This document shows, piece after piece, positions 18,767 through 28,037 of a stretch of DNA of 64,000 nt. The notes under the pieces are model-generated. The model ran no database searches and was not told the origin of the DNA. It saw only the letters and a list, made by a program, of their open reading frames with translations. The first letter of the stretch is position 1; the number at the start of each line of letters is the position of its first letter. A program made the position numbers and the translations under genes. The stretch is taken from contig JAHBTD010000003.1 of assembly GCA_019638775.1 (NCBI GenBank), forward strand, positions 434,001 to 498,000. The letters run 5' to 3'. Source of the DNA: Fimbriimonadaceae bacterium (lineage in GTDB: Bacteria > Armatimonadota > Fimbriimonadia > Fimbriimonadales > Fimbriimonadaceae).

Positions 18767-20488
18767 ATGAGGAAGAATTGCATTAATTTTAGAACAGCGG
18801 TTGCTCGTACAACGATGATCGCGCTGTTTGCTGTTACGGCAGCAAGTATGATGGCGCAGGCTCGCGCTCCTTTCGTAGAGCGGCCTGGCATCATTGAGTA
18901 CACCGGCGAAATGATCGTTCGCCCCTACACAGTCGATGCTTGGAAGAAGAAAGGTCTGTCGCCCCAAATCTCGGCAAACCGCATCCAAAACGCTGTTCGA
19001 CGCATTCAAGGATTTGTCGTATCGGCAAACAACCGCACAGGCGAATACATCGTGCGCGTTCCCATCGGCTACAACGAGAACTCGTTCTCGCAGTCGCTGA
19101 TGTTCTCCGGCGACTACGAATACGCAGTGCCGAACTGGATGTGCTATCCGACGATCAATCCAAACGACACGCTTTTTGGTCAGCAATGGCACCACCCGAA
19201 GATTCAGGCCCCGCAAGCATGGGACATCCTGACGGGTGACAACACTATTATCTGCGCAATCGTCGATACCGGTATCGACACGGACCACCCCGACTTGGCT
19301 CCGAACCGCGTTCTCGGTTACAACTCCGTGACAAACACAACCGAGGCTGCGGGTGGCATCGTAGAAGACGATAACGGTCACGGTACACACTGTGCCGGTG
19401 ATGCCGCTGCCATTGGAAACAACGGCATTGGCGTCAGCGGAGTCGGCTGGAACTTCAAAATCATGGGCATCAAAGCCACCTCGGGTGGCGGCGGCGCTTC
19501 GATGGCGTCCTTGACCGGTGGCGCACAATGGGCCATCGATAACGGTGCAAAAGTCGTAAGTGTCAGCTTTACCGGCGTTGATTCTCCTGCCGTTCAAACG
19601 ACAGGCGCGTACTGCAAAGCAAACGGCGGTCTAATGTGCTGGGCAGCGGGTAACGATAACCGCAACCTGACGTTCAATCACCCCGACGTTATCGTTGTCG
19701 GAGCTTCCGACAATAACGACGGCAAGGCCAGCTTCTCGGCATTCGGCCCCGGCGTCCACGTCTTCGCTCCTGGCGTCAACATCATGAGCACCACGATGGG
19801 CGGCGGTTATGGCAACTCCAGCGGAACCTCGATGGCTACGCCAGTGACCAACGGCGCGATTGCAATGATCTGGGCCGCTGACCCCACGCTATCACCACAA
19901 GAAGTACAAGATATTCTTGAGAGCACCTGCGACAACATCGGCCCGTCAAACATCTTTGGCCACGGTCGAATCAACGTCTTCAAGGCAGTTGACGGCGCTG
20001 GTTCCGTGCCCGAGATCACGCTTGGACCGCAATCGATCAGCACTTTCGAAGGTACTTACATCAGCGGTGATCTGAACTCAGTGAAGTTCGACGATACCGA
20101 TTATTACAAGACGAAATCGACGATCGTCGCTGGCCTCGGATTCACGGCAAGCGCTGAGTACATCTATCAGATCAACATTCCTAAGAATAAGCTGCGAACC
20201 ATCAACTTCTCGATGTTGATGCGACAGCAGAGCGCTCCGTCTGTGACGGGACTTACATTCCTCTGGAACTATCAGCTCAACAAGTACGACTTCGTTGGAG
20301 CGAACCCGATCAAGACGACGTTTGGATCGCCAATCGTCCGAGCTATCGGTGACTTCAACAAGTACGTTGGCCCGACAGGCGAAGTGAAGATCGTCATCCG
20401 AACGCTTGCTCCTTTCAGCAAGGCACGAGGATTCTCGTTCTTCTTCGATCTCGACCATGTTGAGATGAAGATCAAGGCCGCTCCTTAG
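18767..20488 (+). CDS. Secreted subtilisin-like serine protease (S8) with C-terminal module
   Basis: 573 residues from ATG 18767 (GAAGAGG upstream; the frame is open from 18707). A signal peptide ending near AQARA is followed by a propeptide-like region (40-125) and an S8 domain with catalytic D167 (AIVDTGID), H205 (NGHGTHCAG) and S355 (SGTSMATP), plus the oxyanion Asn in AAGNDN. Residues from about 420 form a beta-rich module with SVTGLTFLWNY and YVGPTGEVKIVIRT. The same module ends the secreted protein at 45898-47862. It follows lptD, but the 110-bp gap suggests its own promoter. A strong terminator lies 23 bp downstream. Confidence 0.92.
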   Translation: MRKNCINFRTAVARTTMIALFAVTAASMMAQARAPFVERPGIIEYTGEMIVRPYTVDAWKKKGLSPQISANRIQNAVRRIQGFVVSANNRTGEYIVRVPIGYNENSFSQSLMFSGDYEYAVPNWMCYPTINPNDTLFGQQWHHPKIQAPQAWDILTGDNTIICAIVDTGIDTDHPDLAPNRVLGYNSVTNTTEAAGGIVEDDNGHGTHCAGDAAAIGNNGIGVSGVGWNFKIMGIKATSGGGGASMASLTGGAQWAIDNGAKVVSVSFTGVDSPAVQTTGAYCKANGGLMCWAAGNDNRNLTFNHPDVIVVGASDNNDGKASFSAFGPGVHVFAPGVNIMSTTMGGGYGNSSGTSMATPVTNGAIAMIWAADPTLSPQEVQDILESTCDNIGPSNIFGHGRINVFKAVDGAGSVPEITLGPQSISTFEGTYISGDLNSVKFDDTDYYKTKSTIVAGLGFTASAEYIYQINIPKNKLRTINFSMLMRQQSAPSVTGLTFLWNYQLNKYDFVGANPIKTTFGSPIVRAIGDFNKYVGPTGEVKIVIRTLAPFSKARGFSFFFDLDHVEMKIKAAP

Positions 20489-20510
20489 GCTCTCACAAGC
20501 CAACCTCTTG

Positions 20511-20543
20511 AGCCCTGCGAAGTTCATCTTCGCAGGGCTTTTT
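20511..20543 (+). terminator. Rho-independent terminator after the subtilase gene
   Basis: A perfect 12-bp inverted repeat, AGCCCTGCGAAG at 20511-20522 and its complement at 20528-20539, has a 5-nt loop and is followed by five T. It also faces the convergent ABC permease gene and can serve both directions. Confidence 0.9.
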
Positions 20544-20552
20544 CGCGTGCGA

Positions 20553-21338
20553 TTAGCTGCTGGCGCTTGAGTAGTGCACAAGAGATTTGTGCCAGAAAAC
20601 ACGAGCCGCCAAAAAGAGAGCCAACGCCCAACCAATCCCCAAGCCGACCATGCTGATTTGAATGCCCTGTGTAAGCTGTTTGCTTGGCTCATAAGCCAGA
20701 AAAGCCATCGGCACCGCAAAAGTGAGGAAACGAATCAGCGCCTTCGGATAGATATCCAAAGGAAAGCGTACGACAGAGATAACGGTATCGCCTAGCACCC
20801 AAAGATTCTCGACTCTCACGAAGTAAATGCCGAGGGTCATCAGGATCAAATTCACCGAGTAGAAGATGATGACCGCGCACAAGGTCAGAGTCGCGTATCC
20901 AAAAATATCCATCAACGACGGATGGGCCTTGCTAAGCACAACTCCGATAATAATGATCGCCAGGCCAGACAGCGCGACCCCGCTCTGCTCGAAGTGAAAC
21001 TTCCGGAGAGACACCCAATACTGCGAGTCGATAGGCTTGGTCACCACAAAATCAAGCGTTCCTTTTCGCACTTGTTCGGGGATCTCCATGAGCCCCATCG
21101 TAAACATCGCGCTTAGCGCGTTCATGAAAATCGTTGTGCCAAGAAGGATCGTCGCATCCCCCTTCCCCCAACCCGCGATGGCATCGGTGTTCCGATAAAT
21201 CACCAGCAAGACCAGAATTGCGAAGCCGACCCAAACAAGATTTTGTGCGATCTTGGCGAAGAAGTTCGCCCTGAACTCCATCTCACGAGCAATCGAGGTG
21301 AGAAAGAACTTCTTATAGACTCGGAGATACCGTCGCAC
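20553..21338 (-). CDS. ABC-2 type transporter permease (DUF990-like)
   Basis: 261 residues with about six hydrophobic segments. The N-terminus MRRYLRVYKKFFLTSIAREMEFRANFF and the segment IPEQVRKGTLDFVVTKPID match the ABC-2 permease subgroup in which two different permeases pair with one ATPase (PF06182 type). Neither the ATPase nor the second permease is next to it. The substrate is unknown; export of a lipid, glycan or drug is possible. Its start is divergent from the 21407 gene. Confidence 0.82.
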   Translation of the reverse strand: MRRYLRVYKKFFLTSIAREMEFRANFFAKIAQNLVWVGFAILVLLVIYRNTDAIAGWGKGDATILLGTTIFMNALSAMFTMGLMEIPEQVRKGTLDFVVTKPIDSQYWVSLRKFHFEQSGVALSGLAIIIIGVVLSKAHPSLMDIFGYATLTLCAVIIFYSVNLILMTLGIYFVRVENLWVLGDTVISVVRFPLDIYPKALIRFLTFAVPMAFLAYEPSKQLTQGIQISMVGLGIGWALALFLAARVFWHKSLVHYSSASS

Positions 21339-21406
21339 GAGGTGAAGATACCTTGAGGGTCATTCTTTGGGTGAAGCCAGAGTCTCGGGGCGTATACTGA
21401 TGAGCG

Positions 21407-23371
21407 ATGTTTGAGCCTGCGGCCGGTCTTGGAGCCTTACTGTGTCTCGCTGTCCTCGTCCTGTTTTGGCACCAGTATCTGCGAGACTGGCTAGGGGATA
21501 TCGACCCTGCCGCGCGGCTGGGCATTTCTGGGCTTCTTGGTCTCGGAGCCGTCGGCTGGCTGCTCTTCTTCGTGGGCTACATACCTGGGAGCCTCAAGAC
21601 GTTTGGCTATCTCCACCTATTGATCGCGATGCTTCTCGTCGCTATCCTATTCAGAAAGACTTTCCTGCGCCCATTAGACCTTCCTATCGCTAAACCGGCG
21701 GGCGTCGGTTTCTTCGTCACTGCGGCATGTCTTCTTTGCGCGGTGGTGGCTCTTGTGGCTGTTCTCGCCCCAAGCGACATCAACGATTGGGACTCCCTTG
21801 CCTATCATCTCGCCGTACCAAAGCTCTGGCAGCAAGCCGGTCAGATTTATTACATCCCCTACATCCACCACAGCAACTTCCCATTTTTGGTCGAGAATCT
21901 GAACTTGCTCTGGCGCGATGGCAGCGCGGCAAAAGCTACTATCTTTGCCTTCTCCATCCTTGGAGCCTTTACCGTTTTCGGGATAGCACGCCAAAAGTAC
22001 GGTGACAAGGCGGCATGGTGGTCCTTGCTTGCGTTCTGCACAGTTCCCGTCGTGCTTTGGGAGTCGGGCTCGGCTTACATCGATGTTGCTCATGGGCTTT
22101 TCTCTGGGCTCGCGGTTGTTTTGGCTCTGATGTGGGGAGAGAAGTTCGATAAGCGGTATCTCTGGCTCTCAGCGATCTTCCTTGGCTTTAGCATCGGCTC
22201 TAAATACACTGGCCTGCAAGTCACAGTCGTTCTTCTCGCCGCTCTATTCGCACTCGCTGTGCGCACACCCAACTTCGCAAAGGTTGCGAAAGGGGGAGTG
22301 CTGATCGCCATCGTTGGCGTGTTGATCGGCGCACCATGGTACGTTCGCAACGCCGTTGTCGTAGGGAATCCCGTTTTCCCCTTCTTTTATGAGAAGCTGG
22401 GAGGCAAGAATTGGAGCGACTTCAACGCGCAAATCTACCGCAATGAGCAGCAAACGTTTGGTGTCGGACGAACCGAAACTGGTCGCGATGTCACACAAAT
22501 CGGCCATGCGATCCTTGGCCTTGCCTATCAGCCCGGACGCTATGTGAACCCCGGCCAAACCGAAGGACACGGATTCCCGTTCGGCGCTCTCGGAGCGGTC
22601 ACCATGGTAGCCGCGATGCTCTGGATGCTCGCGGGCCGGGCCGGACGCTTCGAAGGCGGAATCCTCTTCTCTACCTTCGTCTCGCTCGGTATGTGGTTCT
22701 TCCTAAGCCAGCAGAGCAGATACGGGATGAACTTTGCCCTGCCCCTAGTTTTCCTTGCCGGTGCAGGAGTGACACGCCTCCGGGCCGGGCCGATGCTATC
22801 TGCTGCAATCGCATTACAAGCTGTCTACTCCCTTTGGATGGTCTGGACGACCACAACAACACCGAAGCTCCCAGTCGTCCTTGGCAAGGAGACGAGGGAG
22901 GAGTACATGTCCCAGGCGATCCCCTTCTTTGAGCCCGCACAGCTCCTGAACGAAGCCGCCAAGTCAGGCAAGATCGCGCTCTACGACGAAGTCTTTGGCT
23001 ATCTGCTTGAGCCCGCCTACTTCTGGGCGAATCCTGGGCACTGCACGATCATTCCTTATGACGAGATGGCTTCGGGGGATGATCTTGCGAAGGCGCTTCG
23101 CGATCTGGGTTTCACCCATGTTTACGTGAACCTTGGCTTTTGGTCTTCCGAAGATCGCATCGAATGGTTGAGGGCCACAGGGGTGGCTGGCGAGGCCGTT
23201 CCGTACACGTCAGAACGCCGTCAAGCGCTGGTGTCAGACCCTCAGGCGAGCTGGCGACTTTTCCTCGCCGAGGCGATTGCCTCGGGCAAGCTTGCCGCGA
23301 TTCAGGACTTCCCGGCGAAGTCGCTCGAAGAGGGTCGCGTGCCAAGGTCATTCCTTATAGTTGTCAAGTAA
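21407..23371 (+). CDS. Polytopic membrane protein, ArnT/PMT-like glycosyltransferase fold
   Basis: 654 residues with about twelve hydrophobic helices in the first 480 residues and a soluble C-terminal domain. After the second helix pair, the segment APSDINDWDSLAYHLAVPKLW has the acidic loop residues and position of the first extracytoplasmic loop in GT-C glycosyltransferases (ArnT, PMT, GT39/GT83). Such enzymes use polyprenyl-phosphate sugars. No close family name can be given. It is monocistronic or weakly linked to the aldo/keto reductase gene downstream. Confidence 0.7.
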   Translation: MFEPAAGLGALLCLAVLVLFWHQYLRDWLGDIDPAARLGISGLLGLGAVGWLLFFVGYIPGSLKTFGYLHLLIAMLLVAILFRKTFLRPLDLPIAKPAGVGFFVTAACLLCAVVALVAVLAPSDINDWDSLAYHLAVPKLWQQAGQIYYIPYIHHSNFPFLVENLNLLWRDGSAAKATIFAFSILGAFTVFGIARQKYGDKAAWWSLLAFCTVPVVLWESGSAYIDVAHGLFSGLAVVLALMWGEKFDKRYLWLSAIFLGFSIGSKYTGLQVTVVLLAALFALAVRTPNFAKVAKGGVLIAIVGVLIGAPWYVRNAVVVGNPVFPFFYEKLGGKNWSDFNAQIYRNEQQTFGVGRTETGRDVTQIGHAILGLAYQPGRYVNPGQTEGHGFPFGALGAVTMVAAMLWMLAGRAGRFEGGILFSTFVSLGMWFFLSQQSRYGMNFALPLVFLAGAGVTRLRAGPMLSAAIALQAVYSLWMVWTTTTTPKLPVVLGKETREEYMSQAIPFFEPAQLLNEAAKSGKIALYDEVFGYLLEPAYFWANPGHCTIIPYDEMASGDDLAKALRDLGFTHVYVNLGFWSSEDRIEWLRATGVAGEAVPYTSERRQALVSDPQASWRLFLAEAIASGKLAAIQDFPAKSLEEGRVPRSFLIVVK

Positions 23372-23430
23372 GGTCTCGTCAAAAAATTGCACGAACAACG
23401 ATCTATCCCGCTCAAGGTAACCTGACCCTG

Positions 23431-24381
23431 ATGCAATATAGAAAACTTGGGCGCTACGGAATCAAGGTTAGCGAGGTCGCCCTCGGTGGCTGGCTGACAC
23501 AGGGCCGCTCGATCAGCGACGATACGACCAACGCGATTGTAAAAGAGGCCTTCGATCTCGGAATCAACTTCTTCGACACAGCCGATGTTTACAATGCTGG
23601 CGAAGCTGAAAAGAGTCTGGCAAAAGCCATCAAAGGATTCCGACGCGAAGATATCGTAATCGGTACGAAATGCTATTTCCCTATGTCGGACCGTCCCAAC
23701 GATCGGGGCCTCAGCCGAAAGCACATCTTCGAATCCGTACACAACTCGCTCAAGCGTCTTGAAGTCGATTACGTCGACATCATGCAGTTTCACCGCTACG
23801 ACCCCGATTCTCCAACTGACGAATCGGTCCGCGCTATGGACGATCTCATCCGCCAGGGCAAAATCCTCTACTGGGGCACCAGCGAGTGGCCCGCCCACGA
23901 GATCATGAACGCTTATCATCTCGCCAAAGAGATGAACTGCATGCCGCCCGCATCGAACCAGCCCGTTTACAACATGTTGAACCGGGGGATCGAAAACGCA
24001 GTCATCCCTGCTTGCACCGAACTCGGCATCGGACAGGTCGTATTCTCACCACTGGCTCAGGGTGTTCTTACGGGCAAGTACGTGCCCGGCCAGCCGCTGC
24101 CAGCAGGTTCACGCGGAGCGGACGATAAGTCGAATATGTTCATGGGGAACTTGCTCACCGACGATGTATTGACCCGCGTCCAAAAGTTGAAAGCGTTTGC
24201 CGAATCGCTCGGAACGACGGTCGGGAAGTTTGCCCTGGCTTGGTGTCTACGGCAGCCTAACCTTTCTTGCGTGATCGTCGGCGCTTCAAGGGTGGAACAG
24301 ATCAAAGAAAATGTCGAGGCGAGCGAGCTCAAGTTTGATGCAGCAGTTTGGCAACAGGCAGAGAAGATCCTGGAGGGATGA
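23431..24381 (+). CDS. Aldo/keto reductase
   Basis: 316 residues from ATG 23431; the 5' extension of the frame to 23140 lies inside the preceding gene. The N-terminus MQYRKLGRYGIKVSEVALGG, the catalytic Asp/Tyr region FFDTADVYNAGEAE, the Lys in VIGTKCYF and the active-site His-like MQFHRYDP are typical, as are ASNQPVYNML and the NADPH-binding end VIVGASRVEQIKEN. It belongs to the Kv-beta/YghZ-like group of NADPH-dependent reductases. The substrate is unknown. Confidence 0.92.
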   Translation: MQYRKLGRYGIKVSEVALGGWLTQGRSISDDTTNAIVKEAFDLGINFFDTADVYNAGEAEKSLAKAIKGFRREDIVIGTKCYFPMSDRPNDRGLSRKHIFESVHNSLKRLEVDYVDIMQFHRYDPDSPTDESVRAMDDLIRQGKILYWGTSEWPAHEIMNAYHLAKEMNCMPPASNQPVYNMLNRGIENAVIPACTELGIGQVVFSPLAQGVLTGKYVPGQPLPAGSRGADDKSNMFMGNLLTDDVLTRVQKLKAFAESLGTTVGKFALAWCLRQPNLSCVIVGASRVEQIKENVEASELKFDAAVWQQAEKILEG

Positions 24382-24686
24382 ACTGCGAATAAGGTTCGAC
24401 TCTTCTTGCTTGAATCTTTTGGCATAACGGCGGTCCAAACCATGCCCATTAGATCATTCGAGTAGGGGAGTTTGTGCTGTGCAGACCTCACAATTGCCAC
24501 TCGGACGCCCTGTGTAACGGCGGTGGTCTCAGGGTGGGCCTCAACACATCACCTGATGCGTGTAAACTTGGCCCGGTTCGACGCGGCAGAGTGGCCGTTC
24601 GGAGATGAAGTGGGGTCAAAGGTCGGCGATAAATCACCGACCGCAAGCGCGAATCAGTACGCGCACTCCCAAAGAATGCCAAAGAG
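24382..24686. other. 305-bp intergenic region with possible structured leader
   Basis: No convincing gene. On the plus strand GGCAT at 24421 and ATGCC at 24441 can pair around a 15-nt loop, and 24617-24638 forms a strong hairpin (GGTCGG...CCGACC) about 50 bp before the ACT gene. This could be a leader for the ACT-aspartokinase operon. It does not match the lysine riboswitch consensus as far as I can tell. Confidence 0.4.
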
Positions 24687-25157
24687 ATGAACGTCCTTAC
24701 CGAATTTGAAAAGCCGCGCGGAATTCACACCGTCGAAGTCAGGCCAGGCTATGCCGTCGTCGAGGTCCTAAACCTTGCCGCGCCGCTGGATGGCAAACGC
24801 CTAGACATCCTTGCCACCGTCGCCAAAGCCGGCATCAGCGTCGACTTCTTAAAACTCACCCAAACCGGCCTGTCGTTCGTAATGCCTCAGGACAAAGCTG
24901 AGCTTGCCGAGAAAACCTTAAAGAGTTTTGGTGCACAGTACGAGGTCACAGGGAGCCGGTCCATCGTGATGGTCCATGCCGTGAATATGCGCGATGAGCA
25001 GGGACTCATTGCACTTGTCGTTTCGACAGCTATTCGAACCGGAATAGAGCTGGAACACCTGAGCGATATGCACGACCGTGTGCTGATCGTTTGCCCGGCT
25101 GATGAAGCAGACCGCCTCGCTGTCGAACTGGGTCAGATTCACGGAGGTCTGGCTTGA
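24687..25157 (+). CDS. Stand-alone ACT-domain protein
   Basis: 156 residues in two similar halves of beta-alpha-beta-beta-alpha-beta pattern (about 15-85 and 90-150), with AVVEVLNLAAPLDGKRLDI and VNMRDEQGLIALVVSTA at equivalent positions. ACT pairs bind amino acids and regulate metabolic enzymes. The gene overlaps the aspartokinase start (TTGA), so the protein may be an extra regulatory subunit or amino-acid sensor for that enzyme. The partnership is inferred from coupling only. Confidence 0.78.
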   Translation: MNVLTEFEKPRGIHTVEVRPGYAVVEVLNLAAPLDGKRLDILATVAKAGISVDFLKLTQTGLSFVMPQDKAELAEKTLKSFGAQYEVTGSRSIVMVHAVNMRDEQGLIALVVSTAIRTGIELEHLSDMHDRVLIVCPADEADRLAVELGQIHGGLA

Positions 25158-26503
25158 ACATCAAGGTGATGAAGTTCGGCGGAACTAGCGTGCAAACCGC
25201 CGAATCACGAGCAACCGCGGCATGGCGCGTCATTGCTGAAAAAGAGAAGGGATGTATGCCGGTTGTCGTCGTGAGCGCCATTGGACGCAAGGGCGATCCT
25301 TACGCAACCGACACCCTCATGAACATGATCCGGGCGATTGACCCAACAGTTGAGCCGGACGAGCGCGAGATGGACTTGCTTATCGCCTGCGGCGAAATCT
25401 TATCCGCTTCGATCTTTGCCCACACGCTCAAAACCCTGGGTCACGCCGCCCAAGCTTTTCGTGGGGGCCAAGCCGGAATTCGAACCGACGGACAGTTCGG
25501 CAATGCCCGCATCGTGAGCATCAACCCCATCTCCGTTGTCGAGGCATTGGAGGAAGGATTCATCCCGGTCGTTTGTGGTTTCCAGGGCACCTTCGTCAAG
25601 CGCCCAGGCCTGCCCGGCGGTGAGTTGACCACGCTCGGAAGAGGCGGGTCGGACACCACTGCTGCCGCGATTGGCGCGGCGTTGCACGCAAGCGCGGTAG
25701 AGATCTTTACAGACGTGGATGGCGTAAAAACCGCCGACCCCGACTACGTCAAGAACGCCAAAACCCTGCGCCAGGTGACTTACGATGAAGTCGCCGAAAT
25801 TGCCCACTTGGGTGCTAAAGTTGTCCACCCCAGAGCCGCCGAAATCGCCATGAAATTCTCGATTCCACTCTGGGTCAAGAATACATTCAGTGACGACCCT
25901 GGAACGGAAATCACAGGCCAGGATTCGATCCCAGGAAGGCGTGTTACCGGCGTAACGCACACGGCAAGATTGGTCAGCCTACAGTTTGATTTGCAAAACT
26001 GCAAGCCCGAACACCGAGTGCAAATCGAATCCAAAGTCTATGAGATGATGGCTCGCTACGAGCTGAACCTCTTTATGATGAACCACAGCGCAGAGGGATT
26101 CGGATTTGCCGTTCCGCGCGACCATTACAAAGTCGTCGAAGACCTGCTGGATGCGTTGGTCCTCTCAATGCCCGGCGACGAGTCCGTGCATATGTTTTAC
26201 ATCGGTCAGAAGCTCAGTAAAGCCGCTGAAACCCAGGCGGACCTGCTTGAGTCTCTAAAGCGAGTGACGACGATCCCGATTCAGCTCACAGAAAACTGCA
26301 CGGTCGTCTCCTTGGTCGGGCGTGAGTACTTAAGACAGCCTGGCGTGTATCTCGATGTACTCACAACACTTCGAGAGCAAGACATCCCCGTTCTACAAAC
26401 CTCCGACTCCGACTTCTCACTGAGCGTGCTCGTGCTTGAAGTGGACAGCGAAAGAACGGTTCGTGCCCTCCACGATAAGTTTGGATTGGGAGAAATAGCG
26501 TAG
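25154..26503 (+). CDS. lysC: Aspartate kinase
   Basis: 449 residues with a TTG start at 25154 overlapping the preceding stop. The kinase domain has KFGGTSVQ, VVVVSAIGRKGD, the GGELTTLGRGGSDTTA nucleotide/Asp site and TDVDGVKTADP. The last 160 residues form the usual ACT pair (with TVVSLVGREYLRQPGVY). It catalyses the first step of the Lys/Thr/Met pathway. The enzyme is regulated by end products, probably through its own ACT domains and possibly through the coupled ACT protein. Confidence 0.95.
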   Translation: MNIKVMKFGGTSVQTAESRATAAWRVIAEKEKGCMPVVVVSAIGRKGDPYATDTLMNMIRAIDPTVEPDEREMDLLIACGEILSASIFAHTLKTLGHAAQAFRGGQAGIRTDGQFGNARIVSINPISVVEALEEGFIPVVCGFQGTFVKRPGLPGGELTTLGRGGSDTTAAAIGAALHASAVEIFTDVDGVKTADPDYVKNAKTLRQVTYDEVAEIAHLGAKVVHPRAAEIAMKFSIPLWVKNTFSDDPGTEITGQDSIPGRRVTGVTHTARLVSLQFDLQNCKPEHRVQIESKVYEMMARYELNLFMMNHSAEGFGFAVPRDHYKVVEDLLDALVLSMPGDESVHMFYIGQKLSKAAETQADLLESLKRVTTIPIQLTENCTVVSLVGREYLRQPGVYLDVLTTLREQDIPVLQTSDSDFSLSVLVLEVDSERTVRALHDKFGLGEIA

Positions 26504-26551
26504 TCTGAATTTCTCTGTAAGGATTGACCCAAGGTCAGCGTAAGGATAACC

Positions 26552-27484
26552 ATGAACATTTTGCTTGCGACGGATGGTTCTAACCACGCAAGGTTGGGAG
26601 AGATTCTCCTTTCCAAGATGCCCGGTCTCAAAGGCTCTCGGGTAACCGTTGCTTGCGTCGTAACCTCTCCGAATCTCTTTTATACAGGTTTGGAGCCCTT
26701 TGGCGGCATGGCCCTCGCAGAGCAAGCGCAGATCATGATCGATCAAAGCAGGGAACATGCCCAAGGGCTGGTCGATCAGGTTTGTTCGCGACTTCGTGAG
26801 GCTGGTTTCGAAGCCGAGGGCATTATCCCAGAAGGCGAGATCGGCGGATGCTTGGTTGAATTGGTCAAGCAGCACGATATTCAACTAGCGGTAATTGGAA
26901 GCCGAGGCATGGGTGGCTTGAAGGGGCTCATCTTCGGAAGCGTCGCCAGAAAAATGGCGCACGATGCCCCTTGCTCATTGCTCATTGCCCGCGCCTATAA
27001 AGGGATGACAGCCGAAGAGAGCTGGCCCATTGTTCAGCAGAAGGACAAGCTTTCCGCCTTGATCGCGGTGGACGGCTCGCCCGGCAGTAAAGTCGCCTTA
27101 GACGAAGTCGCCATGATGGGACCGCTCTCCTTCGCAGAGCTCGGCGTCGTTTGTGCCCAGCCCCTCGGTGTTCTTCCTTCTGGCATCGAGCCCGCGTCGT
27201 TCAAGGAGTTTTATCAATACGACGAAGAGATGGCCAGCGCGGCGATCGAAGCAAGCAAGAGCCAGCTCGACGGTTGTGCGACGAACGTTTATGGGGAGAC
27301 AGAGCTTAGCCGCCCTGCCGACCTCATCAAGAAAGTAGCCGAAGATCACAAGGCGGACTTGGTCGTGCTCAGCGCAACGCGGCACGGAACCATCGAAAGA
27401 GCGCTGCTCGGCAGCGTATCCTCAGAGGTCGTTTCCGAATCCCCATGCTCGGTTTGGCTCGTCAGAGTGAAGCCAACGGAGTGA
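26552..27484 (+). CDS. Tandem universal stress protein
   Basis: 310 residues containing two UspA domains (about 1-147 and 165-308). The first has ILLATDGS at the start and the ATP-binding GSRGMGGLKGLIFGSVARKM. The second has LIAVDGSPGSKVA, with the second loop altered to SATRHGTIERALLGSVSSEV. Such proteins bind ATP or other nucleotides and modulate stress responses. It stands alone, with a 48-bp gap after lysC. Confidence 0.9.
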   Translation: MNILLATDGSNHARLGEILLSKMPGLKGSRVTVACVVTSPNLFYTGLEPFGGMALAEQAQIMIDQSREHAQGLVDQVCSRLREAGFEAEGIIPEGEIGGCLVELVKQHDIQLAVIGSRGMGGLKGLIFGSVARKMAHDAPCSLLIARAYKGMTAEESWPIVQQKDKLSALIAVDGSPGSKVALDEVAMMGPLSFAELGVVCAQPLGVLPSGIEPASFKEFYQYDEEMASAAIEASKSQLDGCATNVYGETELSRPADLIKKVAEDHKADLVVLSATRHGTIERALLGSVSSEVVSESPCSVWLVRVKPTE

Positions 27485-27499
27485 AGTACAACCACTTAT

Positions 27500-27530
27500 A
27501 GCCGATAGCCGATAGCCGATAGCTGATAGC
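27500..27530. repeat. 7-bp tandem repeat array, AGCCGAT type
   Basis: Three copies of AGCCGAT, one AGCTGAT and a trailing AGC, between the convergent ends of the stress-protein gene and coaD. The same unit order occurs at 61487-61521, also between convergent gene ends. Confidence 0.85.
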
Positions 27531-27533
27531 TTT

Positions 27534-28019
27534 CTACCGCCTGCTCAACGCCTTCTTAATAATCTCAACCGCAGCCGCAGGAACCATCTCGCCAAAGTCT
27601 CCTCCCAGCAGCGCAACCTCTCGCACGATGCTGGAGCTAAGGTAGCTGTGTTCCCACTTCGTCATCAAGAACACGGTTTCGATCTCCTCTGCAAGGCGGC
27701 GATTAACCATCGCCATCTGAAATTCATACTCAAAATCGGCGGTGGCACGAAGACCCCTGACAAACGCCTTCGCCCCGACCTTCTTCGCATAGTCAATGAG
27801 CAAGCCGTCAAACGCCTCAACCTTCACGTTTGAGAACGAGGCGACGCTGCCTCGCAGGGCTTCTATCCTCTCCTCAGCGCTGAGCATCGGATTCTTTGAG
27901 GAGTTGGTCCCCACCGCGACGATAAGGTTGTCAAAGAGACGCGACGCACGCTCGATAACGTCGAGGTGCCCGAGGGTGGGAGGGTCAAACGTTCCCGGAT
28001 AAATCGCCAGTCGTCGCAT
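27534..28019 (-). CDS. coaD: Phosphopantetheine adenylyltransferase
   Basis: 161 residues, the normal family length. The enzyme adds AMP to 4'-phosphopantetheine in coenzyme A synthesis. The nucleotidyltransferase motif YPGTFDPPTLGHLDVI contains the T/HxGH element, and the C-terminal segment YLSSSIVREVALLGGD is the ISSTxVR-type motif; FVRGLRATADFEYEFQMA is the conserved centre. It is probably transcribed after the aminotransferase gene, which ends 18 bp upstream. Confidence 0.96.
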   Translation of the reverse strand: MRRLAIYPGTFDPPTLGHLDVIERASRLFDNLIVAVGTNSSKNPMLSAEERIEALRGSVASFSNVKVEAFDGLLIDYAKKVGAKAFVRGLRATADFEYEFQMAMVNRRLAEEIETVFLMTKWEHSYLSSSIVREVALLGGDFGEMVPAAAVEIIKKALSRR

Positions 28020-28037
28020 GGCTGTGATGTTACTCGG

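Noticed and set aside
24488-24682. Minus-strand 64-residue Arg-rich frame
   Set aside because: No ribosome-binding site or homology; consistent with chance in GC-rich intergenic DNA.
24382-24686. Possible lysine riboswitch before the ACT-aspartokinase operon
   Set aside because: No five-helix lysine-riboswitch core could be matched; only generic hairpins.
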